A DNA stretch of 64,000 nucleotides. Source: Spirochaetaceae bacterium. Its GTDB lineage: Bacteria; Spirochaetota; Spirochaetia; Treponematales; Rectinemataceae. Every line of letters starts with the position of its first letter. Within the stretch, counting starts at the first letter, position 1. Below the pieces are notes generated by a model. The model did not search any database. It had not been told where the DNA came from and worked only from the letters and a program-made list of their open reading frames with translations. Made by a program: the position numbers and the translations under genes. The stretch is from positions 1-64,000 of the forward strand of contig JANYKC010000015.1 of assembly GCA_025358255.1 (NCBI GenBank). Direction: 5' to 3'. Of the stretch, positions 41,468 through 49,149 are shown in pieces.

Positions 41468-42427
41468 ATGGACGCGATCACCGTTCGCATCGGGGAAATC
41501 GGCATCGTACCGGTCGTGAAGCTCGACGACCCATCGGCCGCGATCCCCCTCGGCAAGGCCCTCGTGGCGGGAGGCATCCCGGTCGCCGAGGTCACCTTCA
41601 GGACCGGGGCCGCCCTCGAGGCGATCGCCGCGATGGACAAGGGCGTCCCTGGCCTCCTGGTGGGCGCCGGCACCGTCACGCGCGCGGACCAGGCTGAGGC
41701 CGCCATCAAGGCCGGAGCGCGCTTCGTCGTATGCCCGGCATGGGTGGACGAAGTCGTCGACCTCTGCCTCGAACGCGGCGTTCCGGTCTTTCCGGGCGTG
41801 AGCGGCCCCGACGGCGTAGCCCGCGGCCTGGGGCGCGGCCTTGAGATCCTCAAGTTCTTTCCTGCGGAGGCCTCGGGCGGCATCCCGATGCTGGACGCCC
41901 TGTCAGGTCCCTTCGCCGGCCTGATGTTCATCCCGACCGGCGGCATCGACTCGGGCAATGTCGGCACCTGGGCAAAGCGACCGAATGTCCATGCCGTGGG
42001 CGGGTCCTGGATGGTCAAGGCCGACGCGGTAGCCGCGGGTGATTGGGCAGCGATAGAAAACACCTGCCGCGAGGCCGTCTTGGCCCTCCATGGCTTCAGC
42101 TTTGGCCACCTGGGCCTCAACAACCCCAGCGAGAAAGCCGGTGCGGCAGTGGCCGCGATGTTCGGGAGCCTTTTCGGCTTTCCCGTAAAAGAGGGAAGCA
42201 GCTCGATCTTCGCTTCAGATAGCGTTGAAGTCATGAAGAAGCCCTTCCTCGGAGCCAAAGGCCATATCGGCATCCGCTGCAACAACGCCCAGCGGGCCGT
42301 CGCGCGCTTCAGGGACCTTGGCATCGGCGTCGTGGCGGACACGGAGAAGCGCGAGAAAGGCAGGCTGAAGGCCATCTACCTCGACCTGGAGATCGGCGGC
42401 TTCGCGGTGCACCTTATCGGGCCATGA
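41468..42427 (+). CDS. eda: KDPG/KHG aldolase with C-terminal extra domain
   Basis: A 319-residue protein. Residues 1-210 are the class I aldolase that splits KDPG into pyruvate and glyceraldehyde-3-phosphate: VPVVKLDDPSAAIPLGKAL, VAEVTFRT (catalytic Glu), GLLVGAGTVTRADQ, ILKFFPAEASGG (Schiff-base Lys) and FIPTGGI. Residues about 215-319 are an additional domain (FSFGHLGLNNPSEKAG, HIGIRCNNAQRAVARFRDLG, GGFAVHLIG) resembling a glyoxalase/VOC half. Standard Eda is about 210 residues. GGAGG before ATG 41468 decides the start. Confidence 0.92.
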   Translation: MDAITVRIGEIGIVPVVKLDDPSAAIPLGKALVAGGIPVAEVTFRTGAALEAIAAMDKGVPGLLVGAGTVTRADQAEAAIKAGARFVVCPAWVDEVVDLCLERGVPVFPGVSGPDGVARGLGRGLEILKFFPAEASGGIPMLDALSGPFAGLMFIPTGGIDSGNVGTWAKRPNVHAVGGSWMVKADAVAAGDWAAIENTCREAVLALHGFSFGHLGLNNPSEKAGAAVAAMFGSLFGFPVKEGSSSIFASDSVEVMKKPFLGAKGHIGIRCNNAQRAVARFRDLGIGVVADTEKREKGRLKAIYLDLEIGGFAVHLIGP

Positions 42428-42445
42428 CGCACTTGGGCTTTATTG

Positions 42446-42484
42446 AAAAGCGGTGGCTGCCCATGTTGGGCGGCCGCTTTTTTT
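42446..42484 (+). terminator. Rho-independent terminator of eda
   Basis: AAAAGCGG and CCGCTTTT flank an inner GCCCA/TGGGC stem, with seven T at the end. It lies 19 nt after the eda stop. Confidence 0.88.
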
Positions 42485-42519
42485 GGGGGCTCGCTCGGAC
42501 CTTTTCAGAACAGGATGTG

Positions 42520-42590
42520 CGGGGCCTGACGGGGGGAAGGGTGGGGGTGGTTCGCTGCGCTCAACCCCCGCCCTTCCCCCCGTCACCCGC
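42520..42590. repeat. Hairpin repeat family, copy 3
   Basis: TGACGGGGGGAAGGG (42527-42541) pairs exactly with CCCTTCCCCCCGTCA (42571-42585); an inner GGGGGT/ACCCCC stem closes the loop TTCGCTGCGCTC. The flanks are GCGGGG and ACCCGC. It is the most perfect stem of the family. Confidence 0.7.
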
Positions 42591-42763
42591 GGCGCGACCC
42601 GCATCACGAAAGGCGGAGGCGGGGCTCAACCAATGGGGACGTCCTCGGCGAGGCAGCCACTTCAAGAAAGGCAAGGCGTCGTGGTCCTTTCGCAAGGAAA
42701 GACAGGGTGACCGCAACCATGCAGGAGGGAGGGGAAAGCATCATGGAATTTGCCTTCATGCCT

Positions 42764-43279
42764 TCAAAAGGAAAACACGGACCAACAGATGTCATTGCGC
42801 AAGGCCTGATCATCAAGGACAAGGTCCTTGATCCGTCCAGGAAGCTGTTCACGTTGCCATTCGCATTCACTGCGGGCAGCTTCCTCTCCGGCGGCTTTTC
42901 CTGCGGCCGCCCGGGCGGCCTTTATCGCATAGGCTGCCGCACCTAGTTCATGGGCTGCGACATGGGCAACGGCAGCGGCTTGTCCGGCTGAAAGGGCGGC
43001 TTCCTTCGCCGCACCGGTCACTTCCCTTGCGGCGGCATTGGAGTGGTAGGCGGCGACCTTGGCCTCTGTCACGGTGATCTCGCCACGAGCCCACGCATTC
43101 GCCGCGTCGATCGCCTGGCGCGGTCTTGCGTCAGCAGGGCGAAGCTCCTCGAAATGGCGCAACACATGTTGCGCGCACACGGCGGCCCAGACGGCCAGGA
43201 GATGATGATCCTCAGCTCTTAAACTGCCTCCTCGGCGGAGGGTAATGAATCTAGGGTCGCGGATCTTGGGCAGTATCAT
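42764..43279 (-). CDS. Putative immunity protein (Imm5-like family)
   Basis: A 171-residue helical protein. HHLLAVWAAVCAQHVLRHFEE, RPRQAIDAANAWARGEITVTE, then an Ala-rich helical centre (HVAAHELGAAAYAIKAARAA) and WQREQLPGRIKDLVLDDQALRN-type end match the Imm5-type 'putative immunity protein' family as I remember it. Such proteins neutralise polymorphic or contact-dependent toxins. No toxin gene is adjacent, so it may be an orphan. ATG 43279 follows a run of eight G; the frame is open further upstream but without coding character. Confidence 0.68.
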   Translation of the reverse strand: MILPKIRDPRFITLRRGGSLRAEDHHLLAVWAAVCAQHVLRHFEELRPADARPRQAIDAANAWARGEITVTEAKVAAYHSNAAAREVTGAAKEAALSAGQAAAVAHVAAHELGAAAYAIKAARAAAGKAAGEEAARSECEWQREQLPGRIKDLVLDDQALRNDICWSVFSF

Positions 43280-43730
43280 TCCCCCCCCACTACCATGCGT
43301 CTCCATGAGACCACCGGCTATGCCGCTCCTTGGAATGGCTGCCATACCACGTCGCGCAGGCGCGAGCTTCCTCGCCCGAAACGGTCGTGCGCCTGGCTCC
43401 GGGAAAGCCACGTCGCACCCGATCATTATGCGGCAAAAAGGTGGGACCCTGGCAACATGATTTCCCAAATTGGCAGCCCAAGGTGAACGCACGCGACCGA
43501 AATCTCCCGCTTGTATGCGGCCCCTTGCACTACCCCTGAGGCCGCGGAAGCGTTGCGCCTTGGATGACAAGCTCCCCGCTGGGTCAAACCCCATCGCACT
43601 TTCACATGATGGAGTTGCGCTGCGGGTGGCAGGGGGAGGAAGGGGGTCGCGCGGCAGCGCGTCATCCCAAGCCTCCCCCTGCCAGGACCCGCCCTATCCC
43701 GTCCTTGAAAGGCTCAAGGCAGCCCCATGA
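43280..43730. other. Gene-free stretch with one hairpin repeat
   Basis: About 450 bases without a credible gene. It contains hairpin copy 4 at 43622-43692. Short frames on both strands show no domain or start signal. Confidence 0.5.
43622..43692. repeat. Hairpin repeat family, copy 4
   Basis: GCGGGT (43622-43627) and ACCCGC (43687-43692) bound the perfect pair GGCAGGGGGAGG (43628-43639) / CCTCCCCCTGCC (43672-43683), with CGCGCGGCAGCGCG in the loop. The 3' flank CAGGACCCGCCCT is identical to that of copy 2. Confidence 0.68.
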
Positions 43731-43738
43731 ACGGAAGA

Positions 43739-43760
43739 GGCTGCCCTTCGCCGGGCAGCC
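43739..43760 (-). terminator. Hairpin after the TRAP operon
   Basis: GGCTGCCC and GGGCAGCC pair around a 6-nt loop, 27 nt after the dctM stop. The following bases are only partly T-rich, so it is a probable, not certain, terminator. Confidence 0.55.
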
Positions 43761-43786
43761 CCTTGTTCATTGAAAGAACGTCGATC

Positions 43787-45091
43787 TCATCTCACGAAGT
43801 GGGGAAGCCACATGGTGAACTGCGGGACGTAGGTGATGAGGAAAAGGACCACCATCATCGCCAGGAAGAAGGGCATCATCGCCTTGGTTCCCGCCTTGAC
43901 GCTCACCTTTCCTATGGCGCAACCGACGAAGAGGACCGTGCCCACCGGCGGTGTCAGCAAGCCCATGCCGGCGTTGAAGATGAGGACAAGTCCGAACTGG
44001 ATGGGATCCATCCCGAGCTTCACGCAGACCGGCAGGAGGATGGGCGTCAGGATGACGATCATCGGGGCCATGTCCATGGGTCCCCCGAGGAGGAGGAGGA
44101 GGATGTTGATCATGAGGAGGATGACCCAGGGGGTGTGGGAGATCTGGAGGAAACCCTGGGTGATGAGGTCGGGGAGGCGGAGGATGGTCATCGCGTAGCC
44201 GAAGGCCCCGGAGGCGCCGATCAGGAAGAAGACCATGAGGACGGTGCGGAAGGTCCGCACCAGGACGGGCCACAGGTGCTTGGGCTTGAGCTCGCGGTAC
44301 ACCACGAAGCCGAGGAAAAAGGAATAGATGACCGCCAGGGCGCCGGCCTCGGTCGCGGTCGCAAGGCCCGTGAGGATGGAGCCGAGGATGATGACCGCGG
44401 GCGTGAAGGACAGCAGGCCGTTGAAGATCAAAAAGGGGATCTTCTTCCGCTCTACCGGATCACCGCGCGGATACTTGTTCTTGATGCTGATGATGATCCC
44501 GACGATGCAGAGCGTGGTGAGGAGGAGGAAGCCCGGCACGATGCCGGCCGCGAAGAGCTTGGCGATGGAGATTCCGCCGACCACGCCCGAGGCGACGATG
44601 GAATAGAGGACCAGGTTGTGGCTAGGCGGCACCACGACGCCCTGGATCGCGGAGGAGATCGTGAGGCCCACCGCGTACTCGGCGGGGTAGCCCTTTTTCT
44701 TCATGATTGGGATCATCACGGAGCCGATGGCCGAAGTGTCGGCGACGGCCGAGCCTGAGAGGTTCCCGAAAAGCATGCAGGCCACGGAGTTGACGATGGA
44801 CAGGCCGCCGGGGAGGCGCCCCACGAAGACGTTGGCGAAGTCCACGATGCGGTTGGCGAGTCCGCCCGCGCCGAGGAGCTGGCCGGTCATGATGAAGAAG
44901 GGGATGGCCAGGAGGGAGAAGACGTTGATCCCCTGGATGATCTGCTGGGCCACCACCACGATGGGCATCTGGAGGTACCAGAGGGTGGCCAGGGAGGAGA
45001 TAGCGAGGACAAGGGCGACAGGAAACCTCAGCACGAGGAAGATGACGAATGTGACGCAGAGGATCCAGATGGCTACCGTGTTATTTGGCAT
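43787..45091 (-). CDS. dctM: TRAP transporter large permease
   Basis: A 434-residue membrane protein with about 12 hydrophobic segments, the usual DctM length. RFPVALVLAISSLATLW near the start, PGGLSIVNSVACMLFGNLSGSAVADTSAIG and GYPAEYAVGLTISSA are conserved DctM stretches, as is GLLTPPVGTVLFVG near the end. It forms the sodium-driven channel with DctQ. Given the surrounding genes the substrate is probably galacturonate or an oligogalacturonide. The start overlaps the dctQ stop by 11 nt. Confidence 0.93.
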   Translation of the reverse strand: MPNNTVAIWILCVTFVIFLVLRFPVALVLAISSLATLWYLQMPIVVVAQQIIQGINVFSLLAIPFFIMTGQLLGAGGLANRIVDFANVFVGRLPGGLSIVNSVACMLFGNLSGSAVADTSAIGSVMIPIMKKKGYPAEYAVGLTISSAIQGVVVPPSHNLVLYSIVASGVVGGISIAKLFAAGIVPGFLLLTTLCIVGIIISIKNKYPRGDPVERKKIPFLIFNGLLSFTPAVIILGSILTGLATATEAGALAVIYSFFLGFVVYRELKPKHLWPVLVRTFRTVLMVFFLIGASGAFGYAMTILRLPDLITQGFLQISHTPWVILLMINILLLLLGGPMDMAPMIVILTPILLPVCVKLGMDPIQFGLVLIFNAGMGLLTPPVGTVLFVGCAIGKVSVKAGTKAMMPFFLAMMVVLFLITYVPQFTMWLPHFVR

Positions 45092-45602
45092 CGCGCGTGA
45101 TCTCCTCATCGATCATGTGGTAGCGCCTTAAGTCCTTGCCTAGGAACTGGAGGGCGGAATAGGCGCAGGTGAGGACACCGGTGATGGGCATGACTACATA
45201 CTGGATCAGGTTGGGCAGGTGGGTGGCGGCAAGGAAGGATCCGCGCATCATCATCGTGAAGTCCCAGCCGTAGAACACGAGATAGAGCCCGAAGAGGAAG
45301 GTCACGGCGTCCACGAATTTGTCCATGACATGGAGGATCTTCGGGGGAAGGTTTTCCAGGAGGTCCATCCCGAGATGGAGGCGCTCGCGGAAGCCGATGG
45401 CGATGCCGATGAAGGTGAACCAGGTCAGGCAGAGAAGGGTGATCTCTTCCGACCATGCGAACTGGAACGAGAAGATTTTCCGCGTGATGACCGCCATGAA
45501 GACGTTGAGGATCATGACGACGAGGAGGGTGATGCAGAAGCCATCGACCAGCTTGTCGACGGCGAGGAAAAACCTGGCGATGCCGCCTTTTTTCTCTGGC
45601 AC
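45081..45602 (-). CDS. dctQ: TRAP transporter small permease
   Basis: A 173-residue protein with four membrane segments, typical of DctQ. AWSEEITLLCLTWFTFIGIA and HLGMDLLENLP are family motifs. GTG 45602 is the start: AAGGAG lies 6 nt upstream and no ATG gives a sensible N-terminus. A gap of 125 nt with two hairpins separates it from dctP. Confidence 0.88.
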   Translation of the reverse strand: MPEKKGGIARFFLAVDKLVDGFCITLLVVMILNVFMAVITRKIFSFQFAWSEEITLLCLTWFTFIGIAIGFRERLHLGMDLLENLPPKILHVMDKFVDAVTFLFGLYLVFYGWDFTMMMRGSFLAATHLPNLIQYVVMPITGVLTCAYSALQFLGKDLRRYHMIDEEITRDAK

Positions 45603-45637
45603 GGAATTCTCCTTCCGGGAAATGAACGCGAAGGACC

Positions 45638-45674
45638 GCCGTGGGCCACTCCACGCAAGGGAGTGGCCCACGGC
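45638..45674. terminator. Intercistronic hairpin, 15-bp perfect stem
   Basis: GCCGTGGGCCACTCC (45638-45652) and its exact complement (45660-45674) around a 7-nt loop, without a T-run. It lies between dctP and dctQ. Such a structure may block 3'-to-5' decay and raise binding-protein levels over the permease, or attenuate read-through. Confidence 0.7.
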
Positions 45675-45697
45675 GCGAAATATCGGGGAACCGGCGC

Positions 45698-45717
45698 CGC
45701 CGTGCGTCCGCACGGCG
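45698..45717. other. Second intercistronic hairpin
   Basis: CGCCGTGCG and CGCACGGCG make a tight stem 11 nt after the dctP stop. With the larger hairpin downstream it gives a double structure in the dctP-dctQ gap. Confidence 0.5.
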
Positions 45718-45727
45718 AATGGCCCTG

Positions 45728-46705
45728 CTACTTCTTGGGGCGGGCTGCGTCGATCGCCTTGAGGGTCTCGGCGAAGGCCGGGGACTCGGTGGCGACAAGC
45801 TGCTTGACCGCGTTCTTGAAGGGGGTCTTGTCCGGCACCTGGACGATGATCTCGCCTTCGGCCACGATCTTCTTCGTGGCTTCGATCACGTAGGCGTCCC
45901 ACTTCTGGCGCTGGAAGGAGATGGTCTCCTTGGCGGCCTTGCGGAAGGCGGTCTGGTCGGCGGCGGAGAGCTTGTCCCAGGCTGCCTTGTTCATGAACAG
46001 GACCTCGGGAAGGCGGAGGTGCTCATCGAGCATGTAGTACTTGGCGACCTGGTAGTGGTTGAAGGAGATGAGGGAGGGGGCATTGTTCTCGGCGCCGTCG
46101 ATGACTCCGGTCTGCACGGCGGAGAAGACCTGCCCTGCGCCCATGGGGACGGCGGAGGCGCCCATGGCCTCGACCATCTTCACGAGGAGGTTGTTGGGCA
46201 TGACGCGGAACTTCTTGCCCTTGAGGTCGGCGATGGTGTTGAGGGGATAGTTGGCGTAGAAGGAGCGCGCGCCGCCGTCGTACCAGCAGAGGCCCACGAA
46301 GCCCGAGGGGGCCAGGTCGGCGAGCATCTTGTCGCCGGCGGGGCTGAGGAGGAAGCTCCACATGTGGTCAGCGGAATCGAAGAGGTAGGGGAGGCTGAAG
46401 ACGTTGAGCTGGGCGTTGAAGGAGCCGAGGGCGCCCGAGGAGACGCGGGCGATCTGGATCGCGCCGATCTTGACCTGCTCGATGACGACCTTCTCGTCGC
46501 CGGAGATCTGTCCGCCCGGATAGATGTCGACCTTGAACTTGCCGTTCGTGTAGAGATTGACGAGGCGGGCGAATTCCTCGTCCGCGAGCTCGGTGGGATA
46601 GCCCTGGGGATGGATCTCCGCCAGCTTGAGTACGGTCTGGGCGACGGCGCCCGAAAGGGCGACGGCCAGGACCAGGACGATGAGCGCGATTCGCTTCAGG
46701 TTCAT
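45728..46705 (-). CDS. dctP: TRAP solute-binding protein
   Basis: A 325-residue periplasmic binding protein. Residues 1-23 are a signal peptide. LKLAEIHPQGYPTELADEEF, the ligand-binding Arg region GKKFRVMPNN, and DGAENNAPSLISFNHYQVAKYY are standard DctP. The family binds organic acids and sugar acids through that Arg. The operon partners dctQ and dctM follow, and the neighbouring uronate genes suggest a galacturonate-type ligand. AAGGAGG lies 5 nt before ATG 46705, and a palindromic operator just upstream of that. Confidence 0.93.
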   Translation of the reverse strand: MNLKRIALIVLVLAVALSGAVAQTVLKLAEIHPQGYPTELADEEFARLVNLYTNGKFKVDIYPGGQISGDEKVVIEQVKIGAIQIARVSSGALGSFNAQLNVFSLPYLFDSADHMWSFLLSPAGDKMLADLAPSGFVGLCWYDGGARSFYANYPLNTIADLKGKKFRVMPNNLLVKMVEAMGASAVPMGAGQVFSAVQTGVIDGAENNAPSLISFNHYQVAKYYMLDEHLRLPEVLFMNKAAWDKLSAADQTAFRKAAKETISFQRQKWDAYVIEATKKIVAEGEIIVQVPDKTPFKNAVKQLVATESPAFAETLKAIDAARPKK

Positions 46706-46723
46706 GATGCCTCCTTCTTTTTC

Positions 46724-46737
46724 AGAACAACGTTCCA
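46724..46737. promoter_or_regulatory. IclR-type operator before dctP
   Basis: AGAACAACGTTCCA on the plus strand (TGGAACGTTGTTCT towards dctP). One position differs from a perfect palindrome; the core GAAC-N3-GTTC is the same as before uxaB. It lies about 20 nt before the dctP start. Confidence 0.6.
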
Positions 46738-46834
46738 TTTCGGTGGGACGTTTCGGGGTTCATCCTAAACCCGCTGCCGGGATCGCGGTCGAGGACTAAT
46801 GTGCTATTTCCGGTACTCTGATGCGCTTGAGCGC

Positions 46835-47809
46835 CTACTTGACCGCCCTGATCCGCTCGACCAGGGCCTGGATGCGCGGCGACTGGAGCGCGTAGACGCG
46901 GGCGGACAGGACCTTCCAGTCCTGGAGCCTTGCGGGCTCGATGACCTTCACCCCGCTTTTCTCCACCATTGCCGCCGACTCGCGCTCGTAGGCCCGCCAG
47001 GCGTTGCGCTGGAATTCCACGACGTCGAGGGCGGCGCGGGCGATGAGGACAAGGTCCGATGGCGCAAGGCCGGAAAGGCTCGCCTTCGAGCCGACGACAA
47101 TCTCGGGGATACGGAGGTGGCGGGTGAGGGTATAGAATCCGGCGACCTTGTAATGCTGCGATGTATAGAAGGTTGGCAGGTTGTTCTCGGCGCCGTCGGC
47201 CCTGCCCGTCTCGAGGGCGCTGTAGGTCTCCCCGAAGGCCAGGGGAAGGGGAAGGGCGCCGAAGGAGGAGATGGTGTCGGCCATGAGGGCGAGCTCCTGG
47301 ACCCGGATGCGCATGCCCGCTAGGTCCGAGGGGGTCCTGATCGGCCGCTTCGAGTTGTAGAGGCTCCGTGCTCCCGCCTCGAAAAAGCACAGGCCGACAA
47401 AGCCCGCGTCGCCCACGGAGGCGAGGAGCTCCCGGCCGACGTCGCTCCGAAGGACCCGCCACATATGCTCCTCGTCCCGGTAGAGGTAGGGCATCTCGAG
47501 GGCCGCCAGGCCGGGGACGTAGGCCGCAACGGCGGTGAGGGAGACCCGGGCCATGTCTATGCCGCCGAACTGGAGCTGCTCGAGGACGGAGACTTCCTGG
47601 CCGAGGACGGAATCGGTGTAGACCTGGATGTGGATCCGGCCACCGGAGCGCTCTTCGACGAGGCGCGCGAACTCGTAGTCCGTCTTCGCCGTGGGGTGGT
47701 CGGAGGGATGGAGCTCCGCCAGCCGGAGCCTGATGGCCTGGGCCTCCGCAGCGGTCGGCCGGAGCAGCGAAAGCCCCATCGCAAGGGCCAGGATCATGCC
47801 TCTGTTCAT
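46835..47809 (-). CDS. Second DctP-type binding protein, coupled to YesMN
   Basis: A 324-residue TRAP-type binding protein with a signal peptide (to about residue 24). LRLAELHPSDHPTAKTDYEF, RIRVQELALMADT (binding Arg), and DGAENNLPTFYTSQHYKVAGFY mirror the first DctP. It has no permease genes of its own. Its ATG overlaps the stop of the response-regulator gene (ATGA), so it is made together with the two-component system. It may share the nearby permease or act as a periplasmic sensor co-receptor for the kinase. Confidence 0.88.
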   Translation of the reverse strand: MNRGMILALAMGLSLLRPTAAEAQAIRLRLAELHPSDHPTAKTDYEFARLVEERSGGRIHIQVYTDSVLGQEVSVLEQLQFGGIDMARVSLTAVAAYVPGLAALEMPYLYRDEEHMWRVLRSDVGRELLASVGDAGFVGLCFFEAGARSLYNSKRPIRTPSDLAGMRIRVQELALMADTISSFGALPLPLAFGETYSALETGRADGAENNLPTFYTSQHYKVAGFYTLTRHLRIPEIVVGSKASLSGLAPSDLVLIARAALDVVEFQRNAWRAYERESAAMVEKSGVKVIEPARLQDWKVLSARVYALQSPRIQALVERIRAVK

Positions 47810-49149
47810 GTCGGGTCGTCCTTTCCCGGAGAGGAGGGGCCGATGCCGCTCCGGTACTCCGCGGGGCTTGTTCCGGAAAAACGCTTGAAGACGCGGGCGA
47901 AATAGGCGGGGTCGCGGAAACCCACGAGGAGGGCCACTTCCTTCACGCTCGTCGACCCTGCGGCGAGATAGGCCTTGGCCCTCTCGACCCTGAAGCGAGA
48001 CAGGCAGTCGGAGAAGCCCATGCCCGTCCGCTTGGCAAGGAGTCGGGAAAGGTGGGAGGGGGACAGGCCTATCGCGACCGCCACCGCCTCGAGCGAGAGG
48101 TCCTCGGCAAGCCTTTCCTCCATGAGGGAAAGCGCGCGCAGGGCCGACCGCCCCCCGTGGTCGCGCGCCTCGCCCGCTTCGCTGGCCTGGTCCGCGGGGT
48201 TTCCTCCGCTTGCGGCGATGGGCGCCAGCACCACGGTGCGCCCTCCCCCCGCAACGGACACGGCGGTGGAGGCTGCCCGCGCCAGGTCGCCTGGAAGCGG
48301 AAGGCCTCCCCCCTCGGCGAACGAGGCCCCTGCGAACAGGGAAATGCCGAGGCCGTCGCGGACCGAGGCAAGGGCGCCTTCGACCCCTCGCAGGATGGAA
48401 TCGCGCAGGGAGCCCGAATGCCCGATTCCGCCTGCCCCGGCCAATTCGGCCTTCGACGCGAAGACGATGCACAGCGCCCGGTCAGCCCCGGCTCCTGCCA
48501 GCGCCTCGAAGCCGGCCGCGAGGAAGGCGCGCTCCAAGGCCGCGGCTCCCGCCTTCAAGGTCCCGGCCTTTCCCGTCCCTCCGCCTCCCAGGCCCATGGC
48601 CTCTCCGGGCCGAAGGCAAACGGCGGCTACAAGGCTCTCCCGCTTTCCGGCAAGGGAGCGGTAGCGGTCGATCCCAGCCTCGCTCACCCTGCCCATGCCG
48701 AGGTCCGACCGGATGGCGTCCGCGAGGAAAACGGCCGCGGACGCGACCCGATCCTCGCCGGCCACGGGGCCTTCCCTATTCGCGGCCAAGGCCCGTGTCA
48801 GGGCGCCCAGGACCTCGGGCTCCGAAGCCGGCTTGAGGAGGAAATCGTCCACATGTAGCCTGAGGGCGTTCCGGGCGTAGTCAAAACGGTCATAGGCGGT
48901 AAGGAAGACTATGGGAAGGCCCGGATGGCTCTCCCGAAGGTGCTTGGCGGCCTCCATGCCATCGATCCCTGGCATGCGGATATCAAGGAAGACGACATCG
49001 AGCCTGCCGGCAGCAGCAGCCTCAAGGACCTCCCTGCCATTCGAGGCCTCGACGATCTCCACGTCGTCGAGCTCCGCCGCTCCGAGGATATGGCGCAATG
49101 CCCGGCGCTCGAACTCCTCGTCGTCCGCGACGAGGATCCTAATTGCCAT
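47806..49149 (-). CDS. YesN-type response regulator (REC + AraC)
   Basis: A 447-residue regulator. Residues 1-120 are a receiver (ILVADDEEFERRALR, phospho-Asp in VVFLDIRMPG, FLTAYDRFDYA, LLKPASEPE). A variable Gly/Ala-rich middle of about 210 residues has a possible helical linker. Residues about 345-435 are an AraC-type DNA-binding domain (LSLEAVAVAIGLSPSHLSRLL, VALLVGFRDPAYFARVFKRF, GTSPAEYR). It pairs with the LytS/YesM-type kinase upstream, with which it overlaps by 11 nt. Probable targets are the TRAP and uronate genes. Confidence 0.9.
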   Translation of the reverse strand: MAIRILVADDEEFERRALRHILGAAELDDVEIVEASNGREVLEAAAAGRLDVVFLDIRMPGIDGMEAAKHLRESHPGLPIVFLTAYDRFDYARNALRLHVDDFLLKPASEPEVLGALTRALAANREGPVAGEDRVASAAVFLADAIRSDLGMGRVSEAGIDRYRSLAGKRESLVAAVCLRPGEAMGLGGGGTGKAGTLKAGAAALERAFLAAGFEALAGAGADRALCIVFASKAELAGAGGIGHSGSLRDSILRGVEGALASVRDGLGISLFAGASFAEGGGLPLPGDLARAASTAVSVAGGGRTVVLAPIAASGGNPADQASEAGEARDHGGRSALRALSLMEERLAEDLSLEAVAVAIGLSPSHLSRLLAKRTGMGFSDCLSRFRVERAKAYLAAGSTSVKEVALLVGFRDPAYFARVFKRFSGTSPAEYRSGIGPSSPGKDDPT

